A program made the position numbers and the translations under genes. The notes under the pieces were generated by a model. The model saw only the letters and a list, made by a program, of their open reading frames with translations, did no database searches and had not been told where the DNA came from. Of a stretch of 64,000 bases of DNA, positions 1-11,231 are shown piece by piece. The stretch is from Miscanthus floridulus (lineage: Eukaryota > Streptophyta > Magnoliopsida > Poales > Poaceae), in the NCBI RefSeq assembly GCF_019320115.1, contig NC_089583.1:77563739-77627738 (forward strand). Direction: 5' to 3'. Numbering within the stretch: position 1 is the stretch's first letter; every line of letters begins with the position of its first letter.

Positions 1-262
1 GAACAGATCAAACACCCCGGTCTGGCGGCGAGAGCAAAACAGAATCAGGGAGGGAGGATCGAGGGGCGCGTACGTGCGGTGGCCGGCCTGCCAAAGGGAA
101 GCACCGGCGGGCGGATCAGGCGGGGCGGCGGATGGAAACCCTGGCCGCGTGAAGGAAATCGCGACCGCATCGAAAGTCGGCGGCGGCGTCCGTCCAGCAC
201 GTGCGGTCTTTTCTTTTCTTTTTTTGGACGGAGGAAGTTACTGATTTTATTGTGTATATATA
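1..262 (-). promoter_or_regulatory. Possible promoter and 5' region of a gene off the left edge
   Basis: Bases 1-220 are GC-rich and CpG-rich and end abruptly in AT-rich DNA. On the minus strand a TATATATA box lies at 254-261, about 35-40 bases before the GC-rich block begins, which is the usual arrangement for a leftward grass promoter followed by a GC-rich leader. No recognisable coding sequence is present: a 79-codon minus frame here resembles nothing I know. This is inference from composition and spacing only. Confidence 0.25.
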
Positions 263-2989
263 GGGTAGAAGGCTTGTGATACAATGAATATATGGGACCT
301 TATTAAAAAATGAACCCAAGTGGACATGAGCGGTGCCGGTCCTAGGATTTTAAGGGTCCTCTGGCGATTTCGTCGCAACGGTCCCTCTTGACCATATATA
401 AAATCTTATAATATATAGGCACTAATTTTACTTGCAAAACGAAAGCAAATTCAATAACATATTTTTAATTTAACATGTCTGATAATTATCGAGGAACAAT
501 GTAGATTAAGCAATATATTTGTAGATGTATGATAATTATTGAGGAACAATGTAGATTAAAAAACAATATATTCGTTTTCTTTTCTCACCCATGACAAATG
601 TTTCTTAGGTAATATTCTAAAATTCTAACACCTAAATTAGAAGAAAAATATGACTATATGGGTACAAAGTACTAGAAGTCTAGAATATTATACAAATAAT
701 TAATTTGGATTAAAAATAAAAAGAAAAAAAAACCTTGGGCCTAAACAATTGATCGGTGATCGCAATTCGTAAGAAGCCAAGAATCAAGATATCGTCATCG
801 TGGAGCCCTGCCTGGTCGTCGTCCTCGTACGCCGTGTCCGTGTCTTCTGGTAGTCTAGCTCTTCGTGGCGGCGCGGCTCGTCAGCTCCACGTGTGTAAGG
901 CGCACGTCACGAACTCACGATCAGAGTGTGTTGTGTGCAACGTGACTCCTCGCCTCCTCTCTACCCGAGGGCCGTGGAGAAAGGAAACTAGAAAAAAAAT
1001 GTCGATGTTGTCTTTTGGGACCGTCTGGCCAGTTCTATGTCTATCTTTTCATTAGTTTGCTAATGTCTAATGGACTTGAGGACCTGGAGATTTATATACC
1101 TGGGCTTGGCCGCTTGGACCCTCGGTCGTCGCACCTCGTGCCCTACCTCATAGGGACGACACTGGACATGGGGGAAGCTAGTGTCAGATCCAATGGCTCG
1201 TCATTGGAGACAAATAAAAGAACGTGACATGGTAATAATATAGTATGACAGGTAGAAGGTTTGACTTGTGGGAGGAGCTCGCGGGTTGGGATGGACACCA
1301 TCAAGCTACGATATTATGATACTGTCTTCGACCGTTTCTATTTTTATCAAAATATAAAAGTTCTCATTTTGAGATTTTAGCACAGCCGTATTTTATCCTT
1401 TTTTCATTACATATTTGGATAAAAATAGAGAAATCAGTATTACAGTATCGCTTTTGACCATTTTCATCCCTATACGTTAGATGTTAAGCTTGTTCGGTTT
1501 GCCCTCACAAAAACTTGCCTGACGCAGGCATAGTTATTACAACCAGATAGGACCCCAGTCCCAATAGTAAAAGATCGAACCAGAGACGACTATAGTGGTT
1601 CGGTTTGCTTCAAAGACCGTCCACACAATCGGACTCCGGTACAAATCAGTTGAACCTACGAAACCGGTGAACCAACGATTCCATTTGAATTGGCTGGTTT
1701 TTTCATATGAGCTCCAAAGTAAGAAAAAAAATTGTCCATTTTGATTATTTCGATGAACTCTTTACAATGATGCACTTCAATTTAGCATTAATATCTTTTT
1801 ACAACGATAAATATTTGAATTAAGTATTTTTAAGTCATAAATTGTCCATATATTATCTTTTCATGCGTATTTTTGGCATATCCTGCAAAACAACAGCAGA
1901 ACACTAGACTTTGTGGAGCTTGTTAAATTAAGACCCATCTTGCTATGATGCATTATGAAACATTATCATTTTATTATATTTTGGCGATCATATTATTTGA
2001 GGTAAGAACCACCAATAGACACATGCTAATTCTAGAGTACCTTTTGTAGACTTGTGGCTAGATTAGTTGGAAGTTGGTTATATAATTGTGTTGTTTATTG
2101 ACTTTGCTGTTAACTATGTGTTGCTAATTATTTGTTTTATATTATTATATTGCACCGATTTGAAGTATTTGTGGAAGGTTCAATTTATCCGGTCCAAGAT
2201 TATTGAATCAGCGGTTCAATCAGTTCTTGGTGAACCAGTGAATAGATGGCCTCGTCGGTTCGATGTCCGGTCCTCATAACTATAGGAGCAGGGACCAATT
2301 ACAGATGCTCGATTTTGGATGTCTAGGCCAGAGATGCATGTTGGCTAATGTGCATATAGGAGCAAGAACTAAATAGCCACACAATCTATGGTGTGCTGGC
2401 CTAGTGGGTAATAGTTTTGTTTCACGTCTCCACGATGATGGTGCTGGGGCAAAGTCGGAATGAAGAGGATATGTGGATTTTAGGTTTACATGAGTACTCC
2501 TAACAGTTACATAATTTTTTACATTTTGGAAAAAGGCTGAGGTTAAACTTTTGAAGGGATTACTAATAACTTTTAAAATATTTGTTTGAAGACAATAAGA
2601 TAGCATACATAAATTATAGTCTTAAAAAGGACTTTAATAAATCTATATATTGTCATTAAACTTTTAATATATTATAATTCAGAGCTAACTTTTGCATATG
2701 AAGTCCCTTGAGCTATGTTACACCACAACACTTAACAATTATCTAAAAAAATTCATAACCTTAATATATGAAGTAAAAAAAAATATGGTGGTATAAATGG
2801 TTGTGGTGGGCATAATGGCTACTTTTAACTTTTTTTCCCTCCCATCCACTCTTTAAATTATTATTTTAAAAGTCATAGTGTCTAAGAGCTAATTGTTACA
2901 ATGAGTAGTGCCATATATTAAAGACAATATTGAGTAATATGCATCGGAAAATATCAACATTAAAAAATATCCTACAACAAATTTACTTC
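263..2989. other. Intergenic DNA, no gene seen
   Basis: AT-rich, with short open frames that have no recognisable domain. A GC-richer patch at 760-1000 and a region of repeated GGTTC/GAACC words (about 1490-1700 and 2200-2290) may be a decayed transposon, but I could not pair termini or a target duplication. Confidence 0.4.
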
Positions 2990-3140
2990 ATCCGTCCCAA
3001 ATTATAAGTTGTTCTGGCATTTCTAGATTCATAGTTTTTACTACGTGACATAACATATATCCAGGTACTATGTACAAAAGCTATAAATGTAGAAAAGATA
3101 AAACATATTATAATCTAGAAAAGGCAAAAGCTATATATCC
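2990..3140. mobile_element. Stowaway-like MITE relic
   Basis: The stretch begins with the grass Stowaway signature (CATCCGTCCCAAATTATAAG) and contains the typical interior words for TCTAGATTCATAG and, inverted, AATCTAGAAAAGG. The right terminus is degraded, so the far boundary is approximate. Confidence 0.55.
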
Positions 3141-3224
3141 AGGTACTTTTTAGGAAACCAATGACCATCCTGCTTGAACCACCAGCCAGTAACCGTCATC
3201 ACTCTGCCGTAGGCTTTGGTGTCT

Positions 3225-3226
<2 letters not shown>

Positions 3227-3255
<29 letters not shown>
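3227..3255. repeat. (TC)n microsatellite
   Basis: About 14 uninterrupted TC units. No gene is adjacent. Confidence 0.95.
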
Positions 3256-3256
<1 letters not shown>

Positions 3257-3696
3257 GCTCATAAGCAACATTTATTCGGCTGCTGATTAGTAGTGATATG
3301 ATTCACAGACCGATGAGTTCACGTAGAATTGTCAGTGCACTGTTTGCAAACAGAAGAAGACACATGCACACTACTCACACTCGCGACCCATGCTCGTTCA
3401 CAGCTCGGAGTAGTGTTCATCATGTGGGGTGGTTTCGGATAATTGATTGAAGGGGTAGGTGATCGGACAGCATCAGCCTTGACACGGGGACCAGAGGTAA
3501 TGTGTGCCACCAATATTGAGTAATAATGTATCGCCCAGCCGAGGTCTCCATTTCTATTCCGAACTGCCACTCACATGGTCTCCGACCAGATCGACGCTCA
3601 TTACTTCATTAGTGTAATGTTTTACTATTCCTTATTATTTCTACCCAATTTTTTCCCCATTAAATAGAACGTTTTTTGCAATGTGGCAAAGAACTA

Positions 3697-3766
3697 CACA
3701 TAATCCATGCTACAGAGAGAGAGAGAGAGAGAGACACACACACACACACACACATAATCCATGCTA
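3697..3766. repeat. Compound (AG)n(AC)n microsatellite between direct repeats
   Basis: An (AG)n tract at 3714-3733 runs into an (AC)n tract at 3734-3754. The 16-bp word CACATAATCCATGCTA occurs on both sides, at 3697-3712 and 3751-3766, so the unit is a 54-bp direct duplication whose spacer is the microsatellite. Confidence 0.9.
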
Positions 3767-5975
3767 ATTTTTCATCTAGGCACATGTCAAACACACATAA
3801 AGTTACAATACTTCGATGCCACTGTAGAAAGAGAAGGAAAAACATAGAGTAGTTGTTAAGTAATTTAAAGTCTATCTCGTCGGGACAAAGCTTATATATA
3901 CTCTAGTTATATATATGTATGCAAGTGTTATGCTAGTACAGGAACAACAAAGTAATGAAGATAAGCGATTTTGATTTGCTCTAGTAGTTTTTAAATTCAG
4001 AACCACGGATTTCTACACCTGTGACATCTCTTGAAACTACTGGCCCATTGACGTACTAGTTCCTCTAAACGCAAAGCATGAAAATTGCTAGCTGACTTTT
4101 GAGGTCAGAACATGACATAAAAGACTTCATGCTCTGTTCTCGGAGGAGCTCTCAGGGTGCACGGTGCAGAGTGCACAGCGGCCTGATCACCGGCAGCTTT
4201 GAGCATCAAGTTTTTTGTCCCCCTCGGGCGGCAGGTGGTGTTTGGGAGGCCAGCCAGTGAGATCTGTGGCCTCCAGTCCTCAGTCTAGCTAGCTACGAAT
4301 AGTCGAATCGTGGATGGAACATCCAGTCCAGGCTGTACGTACATGTAGGGCCGTTGGTTGCCGGCTGCCGCATACAAGGCTCGGGGCACATCGGCGGTGC
4401 AGAGCCCGGAGGCCGGACGGGAGCGCGCGCGCAATCATGGACTGCGGCACGTACGTATCATAGGCTTTTCTCGTTGCTGGTTGGTGGCAGTAGCGGTGGA
4501 GCCGCCAGGACCGGCACTCGGGTCGGGGGGACGGAAGCGCCCAAGCCAAGCGGCGACACCTCCACCGCCATGTGCGGGCTCCCCGTAGTTAGATTCTTGG
4601 CCATCCATGCGATGCATGTAGGAGAGCTAGCGGGGGTGTGTGTATTCTTCTCTCGTTTCTCGACCGCGCACTGCACCACGGGGGATGGATCGTCGTATCT
4701 ACTCCGGCCCTACGCCTGTACCCTGTTGGTGTGCGGATGATATGCCAACGTGCCAGCAGCCTGGTAATCAGTAGCCACCAGGCACAGCCAAGCGGGCCGC
4801 AGTGTTAATGTGTACGGCGAGAAATCGACGTCGCGCCGGCACCGTCGTCTGTCTACCGGACGCCGCCAAGGATGGGAGCAGGCAGGGGCTCTGACCGGGA
4901 TGTCTGCGTCGTGAAGCGTGGAGTACGTGGGCGCGGCAAGGGAACTGTGCGTGCGCCCGAATGCCCGGTGATGACTGATGAAGGCATACGTATACCCAGC
5001 ACACGGCTGGGGAAGGGGAAACATGAACCTGTTAGTTTGTGTGTTTTCAGTTGGGACGTAATCTGATCTCCGCGCGCCTCGATCGTCCGGCGCAAGGGCT
5101 TTATGATATTCAGCATTGCTGCAGCACTTTGACGCTCTTGGGTGCTGCGTCCGCCCTAGCATGGCATCTCCTATATCCTTCTATTCTATCAGCACAGCCG
5201 GAAAAAAGGGCCTTCACGCCCTGTGCCCATACCGCCGGACTGGAGGAGGAGCGGTCCTGCCGGCGTGCGCACCACCATCAGAATGCTAGCGAGCAGTCAC
5301 TGAACCATGCATATGCGCGCGCACGCTGCAGCACCACCAACCCTTTCCACCCTGTACACACTCTCTCGCATCCAATCGATCAGTATCTGCCACCCGCTTT
5401 CTTTCTGGCGATGGAGCTTCTCCCGTTGGCTTGGCTTGGCTGGGAATCTGGGATTGATGCAGGAGGGGGGAAAAAAGGCAACGAACAGCCGGTGGCGCGC
5501 TCATTGCTTGGGCTCGCGTGCCTCCCGAGTTGGGGAGAGCAGGGCATCTTCTGCCGCAACCGCAGCCGGTGCCTGGAGCCTGGTGGCTCCCGTCAGGCCG
5601 GCCGCATCATTTGCGGCAAAAGGCTCGAGCTCTGCTGCATCTGCGTGCCCAATGTTAACGTGCTACTGCTAACTCACACACCTTTAATTTCTCCATGTAG
5701 TGGTCGTATGCGACGGCTCCCTTCGTTAGTCTCTTGTGGCGAAGATAGAGGAGAGGAATTCCCTTTTCAGAACTCACACAAGGCTCACCAATCGGGCGTC
5801 AGGGACTGCCGCACCCCGGAATGGGCTGGGCCACGAAACCTGCTGCAGGAGCCACCTTTCGGTATACGTAGTAAGGAATGGGAGATCATGGGCTGGACCG
5901 GCCCGATCCATATCCTTGATACACAAGCTGCCACGCAAAGAAATGGGAATTCGGAAGACAAATTATCTTAGGCTG
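3767..5975. other. Intergenic DNA, GC-rich from about 4.2 kb, no gene recognised
   Basis: From about 4150 to 5950 the sequence is GC-rich and CpG-rich with several long frames, the largest being 310 codons at 5039-5971 on the plus strand. None shows a domain, low-complexity bias typical of real grass exons, or consistent splice structure. It could be a decayed gene, a non-coding transcript or CpG-rich spacer; I cannot decide from sequence alone. Confidence 0.3.
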
Positions 5976-6218
5976 GGCCATGTTTAGATTGCAAAAAATT
6001 CCAAATCGATGAATAGTAGCATTTTCGTCTTATTTGGTAAATATTGTCCAATCGTGGACCAACTAAGCTCAAAAGATTCATCTCGTGATTTCGAACTAAA
6101 CTGTGCAATTAGTTATTTTTTTTTACCTACATTTAATGTTCCATGCAAGCGGCTAAAAATTGATGTGATGGAGAGAGAGTGAAAAAACTTGGAATTTGAA
6201 GGTGATCTAAACAAGGCC
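5976..6218. mobile_element. 243-bp GGCC-terminal MITE
   Basis: The termini are inverted: GGCCATGTTTAGATT at the left and, reverse-complemented, GGCCTTGTTTAGATC at the right. The interior has the family words for 'attcatctcgtgatttcg' and 'aaactgtgcaattagtt', also found in the element at 54880-55122, which is exactly the same length (243 bp). No convincing target duplication is left. Confidence 0.75.
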
Positions 6219-7472
6219 TGGGCCAGTATAAAATCTGGGAAGCCGACCGGATCGGAATGGGCCAGCACCTATGTTGACCTGGGCGTCCACTCCGCCTCTC
6301 CCGCCGCGTCCTTTGCGGTTGTGTGTGTCAGTGTGTGGCTGTGTGCCGAGGTCCGCGGCTCTGTATGATGAGTACTCCTACGCGCAGAGGACCGTGACCT
6401 TGGACATGACTCCGGTGGCGCTGACTTGCGATCGCGAGATTTTCGTCAAAGTACGAGGATTTTCGCCGAGTGGTCACATCGATTCATCGAACGCGTACGC
6501 GCAGCGGTTGCTTCCCCACGCTGCAAGCACACCATCGGCGGCCGGGCGGTCGACAGTGCTGTGAACCGCTTTGAGCTGACCGCGTGGATCTCCAAAACCA
6601 CCACTCCGCACCGGCCACCCACGCCAACTCGGGACGGCAGCTGTGCTTGGAGGACGTCCCCTGTCTCGACGTCAACGCGGAGCTGCTCGGAGGCGGCGGC
6701 CACGGGACCCGCCAATGCAAGCACGTATACATAGGGCCAGTAGGAGTCGGACGGTGCAGGGGCGGCAGGCGGTCACTGATGCGAGAGACGGTGGACGGCG
6801 GTGGGCTGGTGCCTGGTGTCGTCGTCGCCACGAGGCCACGAGGCGGTGGTCACATCCCGCGACCGCTGAGGACTAATGCATGCTTTTGCTCTGGGCGGCG
6901 CGCGGACGCAAAGGCAGGGCGGGCGGCACCGAGTGACGGCCAAAGGCTCCAAACCGTGTAAAATGGTGCGGACCGTCAGGGAGTTGTGTCCTACATTAGC
7001 ACAAACAGAATCATGCACAGATCTACGTAGAAGATCACGAATTTCGGGTTGCGTCCTTCAAGTCCATTTTCTTCGCTAGCTACTACTGCCTACTTCCACT
7101 CCACGCACGGGAAAGTACTATAGAGAGCAGTAGTGATCCGGGCGTTCGGCGGGATCCACGCGTCGGCAGGTACTGTTCCTCTTCTCCACGCGTTCTGTCT
7201 CTCCTGCCTCGCAGGCGCCGCCCCCTCTCAGCCCCCACCGCGGGCGTGGTAGGCTGCCACAGCAGAGCTCCGGCGAGACCCCTGCCACGTATGCGGTGGC
7301 CTCCTCCTTCCTCTCTTGGAGATGCTCTTAACATAGAAATTTCAAATGAAATATCTATTTACTCAAAATATTAAATATGATAATTATCTGGTATACCACT
7401 CTATCTCTATATATATCGGTCCGTCCCTCACTTTCGCCAATCGATCAAGTAGACCCATGGTAGGGACCTAAA
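6219..7472. other. Intergenic DNA, GC-rich, no gene recognised
   Basis: Overlapping open frames on both strands in 6270-7330 reflect high GC content; none has a recognisable domain. A degenerate TATATATAT at about 7409-7417 has no gene beside it. Confidence 0.3.
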
Positions 7473-8287
7473 GAGCATCTCGACCAGATCTCATATAGTC
7501 TCCCCTTTCCCTTAAATAGTAAATGTATTAGCTATAACAGATCTACTGTCCCTATATTTCTTAGGAGATCTCCTAAATCCACTGTCATCTCCCCTAAGAC
7601 CGTTTTTGGATTGGAGGATTCTCAAAGGAATATAGTAGGAAACGTGAAACGGAGGAAAGGAAACTACAACAACGTTTGGATCGGAGGAAGTGGTGATTCA
7701 TTTCCCTTGGAATAATGTAGCTAGATGCTCATTTCACAGGAACTGAAAAATCCATTCTAATCTCTTGGTTTCTCTTCCTCTCGTGTACTAAGCCCGAGGC
7801 AAAACGTGTGATGAAGAGAGAAAAGCAGTCAAGCAGCTAGCACAAAGTAGAAAAACTTGCTCAGCTCTGTCGCAGGCTTGCAGCCGTGCCCCACTAGCAC
7901 AATAGGTCTCACCTGCACGGTCATTCCTTCTCTCTGTTTTTCTAACCCAGAGTGCATATTACGTCTGCTTATTACTAGTATAATCTTTTGCTAGGGGCTT
8001 CTAATATTTTCTTTATTATTCTCAATTTTCAAATTCCTATGCTTAAAATTTCCTCTCCGTTACTTTCTTGCGTTTTTCCAATCCTCTGTTTTAACACTCT
8101 ATTCCTATCTCTTTCCTCTATTTCCTCCAAACAGGCCCAAGAGAAAGGCGAGACCTCTCCCTCTCCTAAATCAGGATAAGGTTTTGGTAATATGCTGGAG
8201 CAAGGGTCTCTCAAATTCTATAGTTGGTTTTGAGAGATCTCTAAATAGTTATAAGGGAGAAGGAATAGGAGATCCAGTGGAGATGCT
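7473..8287. mobile_element. MITE-like inverted-repeat element, itself carrying an insertion
   Basis: About 48-bp imperfect terminal inverted repeats: GAGCATCTCGACCAGATCTC at 7473 onward pairs with the reverse complement of the sequence ending GGAGATGCTC at 8287, and the similarity continues inward (TCTCCC..TTCCCTTA..AATAG against the inverse). A second inverted-repeat element (7598-8138) sits inside it. Confidence 0.65.
7598..8138. mobile_element. MITE nested inside another MITE
   Basis: The left end GACCGTTTTTGGATTGGAGG pairs imperfectly with the reverse complement of the right end (GGGCCTGTTTGGAGGAAATA). The arms flank an AT-rich, T-rich interior with no coding frame. The target duplication is not clear, so the exact ends are approximate. 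Confidence 0.55.
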
Positions 8288-8415
8288 CCAACATTAGTTA
8301 CAAACCCCTTCTTTCGTCCCTCATTCCTAGACCTCGATCAAGTAAATCAATGATATCCTACATTGATTTTAATTGTAGTTTGGAGCTGCAAAATCTTTGA
8401 TAACACCATATCACT

Positions 8416-9373
8416 TAATGAGGACATTCCTAGCATTCACTCATCTTCAAATGAAACTCCACTTGATAAAGCTGGTCCAATTACAAGAAGTAGAGCTAAA
8501 CAATTGGAGAAGGAAATTCATTCTCAGGTGAACGCTAACCTTATGTTTAATAATCAGTTTATGTTCAATGAGCCTATGCTTTTGAGTTCTTGTTCCAATG
8601 TCCTTAGGAATGGAGTGTATGAACCAGCATGGGATGAAGATGGATTCAAGCCTCTGGACATTTGAACCAAGAAGCCTATGGTGTGCAAGAATAAAATGGT
8701 GGTTCATTACCTTTGCATGGAAATGCAACCAGAAGCTAGATGACTGATACATGGTACGAATTCCAAGCATCACCGCGGACAGAATACAAGGAGTTAGACG
8801 GTGTTCTATATGTGGATGGAAGCGTCTTCAAGTCTACTTTCCAGCCCATCAAACGGCTCATTATTTGGACTTCCCAATAAAGAGTTATGCTCATTTTAGT
8901 AACTGCTATCAGAAGCTGAAAGACGCTCGAACCAGCCACGAAATCCACTGGTGCATGCGCATGCTGCCATTTACTCCAAGCTGAACGTCCCTATCCCTAT
9001 ATATATCTTGTACTAGACAATGAAAGGTTAGACCTTGATTAGCTGAATTCAGAATACACAAACTCGTGGAGTTTTGTTTATGCGTGAGTCTTGAGAGGCT
9101 TGCAAACTTGTTCTTTCGATTCCTGAGGGAGTTGTAGAACGCCGAACTGCGGTTCACCCAGTTCGTGCCTTCACGTCTATAGGGCGTGATTGCGTGGGCT
9201 GTTTCGTCGGTACGTGGAAGGGTGATTGTCTCGGTAGTTCGTCGCGTGGACAGCCTCGCGGTGCACTGCCTCTTCACCAGGTCACGCAACGACAAGTTAT
9301 CAAGTTCGCGGATCCTACGAGAAGATCGGGCCACAAAACTTGCTACACGTGTTGCATAGGCGTGTGCACATTA
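8416..9373 (+). repeat. 5' LTR of the CRM-like element
   Basis: 958 bp beginning TAATGAGGACATTCC and ending GTGTGCACATTA; the 3' copy ends GCACATCA, and the target duplication fixes the ends. A TATA box (CTATATATATC) lies at about 8997-9007 and an AATAAA at 8876-8881. The first 250 bp contain a copy of the pol C-terminal coding tail, open from 8416 to the stop at 8665, which is not preceded by pol here and so is non-functional as a gene. Confidence 0.92.
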
Positions 9374-9375
9374 TC

Positions 9376-9388
9376 TGGTACCAGAGCC
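9376..9388 (+). promoter_or_regulatory. Primer binding site (tRNA-iMet type)
   Basis: TGGTACCAGAGCC begins 2 bases after the 5' LTR and matches the plant initiator-Met tRNA 3' end with one change from the common TGGTATCAGAGC. Between it and gag lies a 900-bp leader (9389-10295) without a coding domain. Confidence 0.85.
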
Positions 9389-10295
9389 TCCGTTTACTCG
9401 TTAGGATTGTTCTTGTTTTTGGTAGGATAGAGTTTATATACCTACTGTCCACTAATAGCCAAAAAAGAAAACCTACAGCCCAAATTCATACGTGCTACTG
9501 ATTTTGTAGTTTGCTTTATCGAGTTTTAATCCTTTAAGATTTGTCTAGTTGCTGAATTTTTCTTTTCCACATCATTCTAGTTGTTATCATTGTTCTAATC
9601 ATCAAATCGCTTGCTGCATGTACCCACCCATCCCACCCTTGTTCTGATCGTCATTGCTTGCTGCATATATATAAATAAAAAAAAACCCACCTGTTCCACC
9701 CTTGTTTTCTACCCGCCACAAATTCCCCACGCGAGTTTTTTGTTTTTGTGCTGCGCCGTCCATCTTAGTTGATCCTTATGTGCCCCTTTAGTTGAAAGTT
9801 GTGCTGCGTTTCTCACAAAGGTTAAAAGAAAAGATGTATATGGGTCAAAAGAAGGACTGAAAACAACGAGTTCTTGTTCAGAAAAAAAGGAAAGAAAAGA
9901 AATAAAAGAGAATTGTGTTCAGCACACCACAAAGGGGTTTGGGCAGCAACAAGTTTCGGTTGGTGCAATTGGTGTTCATCTATCCACTTCCTACATCTTG
10001 TTCCTTTCTTTGAGCATCTTTTCCTTTATATTCAGCAACTTAGACTTGAGTTCTTGGATTATTATTCGGTTTTGCATTACTACATTTCAGCGCATTCCAT
10101 TTACATATTACCCCACCAAGCTCCACTTAAAAGCATCGTGAGCTGTTGCACCGTAGTCTCTTCACTCTTCCACTACAGATTGCAGCCCCGGTTCTTGCCC
10201 TTTCCAGGAAGAGAAAGAACTTGTTCAGCAAGTGGTGAGGGAGTGATTCCACATATATTCCACATATATATTGTCCTTTTTTCCCCTCTACTAAT

Positions 10296-11231
10296 ATGGC
10301 AGGACGTGGAGATGGTACCGCTGTTTCGGTGGAGGAATTCCAGGAGCTGCGTACACAAATGAATGATTTGATGCAACAACTACAAACTCTCCAATTGAAC
10401 ATGCCTCATAGAGAACCACCACCAAATGAGGATGATGACAATGAGGATAACGAGGCACCACGTCGTGCCGCTGGTCATGGACATGGACGTGGTGGGTTTG
10501 GCCATGGTTTTGGTCGTGCTCGGCGCGTTCTAGTTGGAGGTAGAGATTATGATGGTGATGATGATATGTTGTCCGACATGGATGATCATCGACATGGTGG
10601 TGGCCATCATGGTTATCGTGACTACCATCGTCGTCATAATGATGATGGTTTAAGAAACGTGAAAGTGTCTATTCCCCCTTTCAGCGAACAGGAGAATGCT
10701 GATGCTTATTTTGAATGGGAGACCAAGGTGGAACAAATATTTGATTTGTATGAATACTCTGCTGAAAAGAAGGCAAAGCTTGCAGCCATTGAGTTTAAAG
10801 GCTATGCCATAACTTGGTGGAATCAGGTCCGTACTGAATATCAGAGAGTTGGGCATGTTCGTATAACTTGGGAAGACATGAAGAGAGAAATGCGACGTCG
10901 TTTTGTTCCAGCATATTACTCTCGTGATCTATATTTGAAGCTGAAACGTCTTGTGCAAGGTACTCGTACTGTTGATGAATATTTTCAAGAATTGGAAATG
11001 TGTGTACTTCGTACAGGGATAACTGAAGATGAGGAATCCACAATGGCTCGGTTTCTAGTTGGCCTCAATAAACCCATTGCTGATAAAGTGGATATGATAA
11101 CCTACACATGTCTCACCGAGTTGGTTCATTTTGCAAAGAGGGCTGAAAGGCAAATTGCTACGTCTTACAAATACAATGCTTCATGGCGTCATTCCCAACA
11201 GCAAGGGGATGTCACGCATCAATTCCAATAG
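10296..11231 (+). CDS. gag: Gag polyprotein of the CRM-like Ty3 element
   Basis: A 311-residue frame starting ATG GCA GGA CGT. Residues about 1-40 are a short helical N-terminus, 40-110 an Asp/Glu-, Gly-, His- and Arg-rich stretch, and about 115-290 the retrotransposon gag core, with the typical word order FSEQENADAYFEWE, ITWWNQV, MRRRFVP and VQGTRTVDEYFQELE. Gag forms the virus-like particle in the cytoplasm. The frame stops at TAG 11229-11231, but the next frame, from 11232, is the same reading frame and carries the zinc knuckle that normally ends gag. So gag and pol were one frame, or are joined by stop readthrough. The sequence around the stop is a second copy of a CAACAGCAAGG-like word, suggesting the TAG was CAG. 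Confidence 0.9.
   Translation: MAGRGDGTAVSVEEFQELRTQMNDLMQQLQTLQLNMPHREPPPNEDDDNEDNEAPRRAAGHGHGRGGFGHGFGRARRVLVGGRDYDGDDDMLSDMDDHRHGGGHHGYRDYHRRHNDDGLRNVKVSIPPFSEQENADAYFEWETKVEQIFDLYEYSAEKKAKLAAIEFKGYAITWWNQVRTEYQRVGHVRITWEDMKREMRRRFVPAYYSRDLYLKLKRLVQGTRTVDEYFQELEMCVLRTGITEDEESTMARFLVGLNKPIADKVDMITYTCLTELVHFAKRAERQIATSYKYNASWRHSQQQGDVTHQFQ

Noticed and set aside
1490..2290. A possible transposon with GGTTC/GAACC words
   Set aside because: No paired termini or target duplication could be found.
5039..5971. 310-codon plus-strand frame
   Set aside because: Long only because the region is GC-rich; no domain, odd composition, and overlapping frames on both strands are equally open.
8363..8665. 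100-codon frame in the 5' LTR as a separate gene
   Set aside because: It is the LTR copy of the pol C-terminal tail, without the rest of pol.
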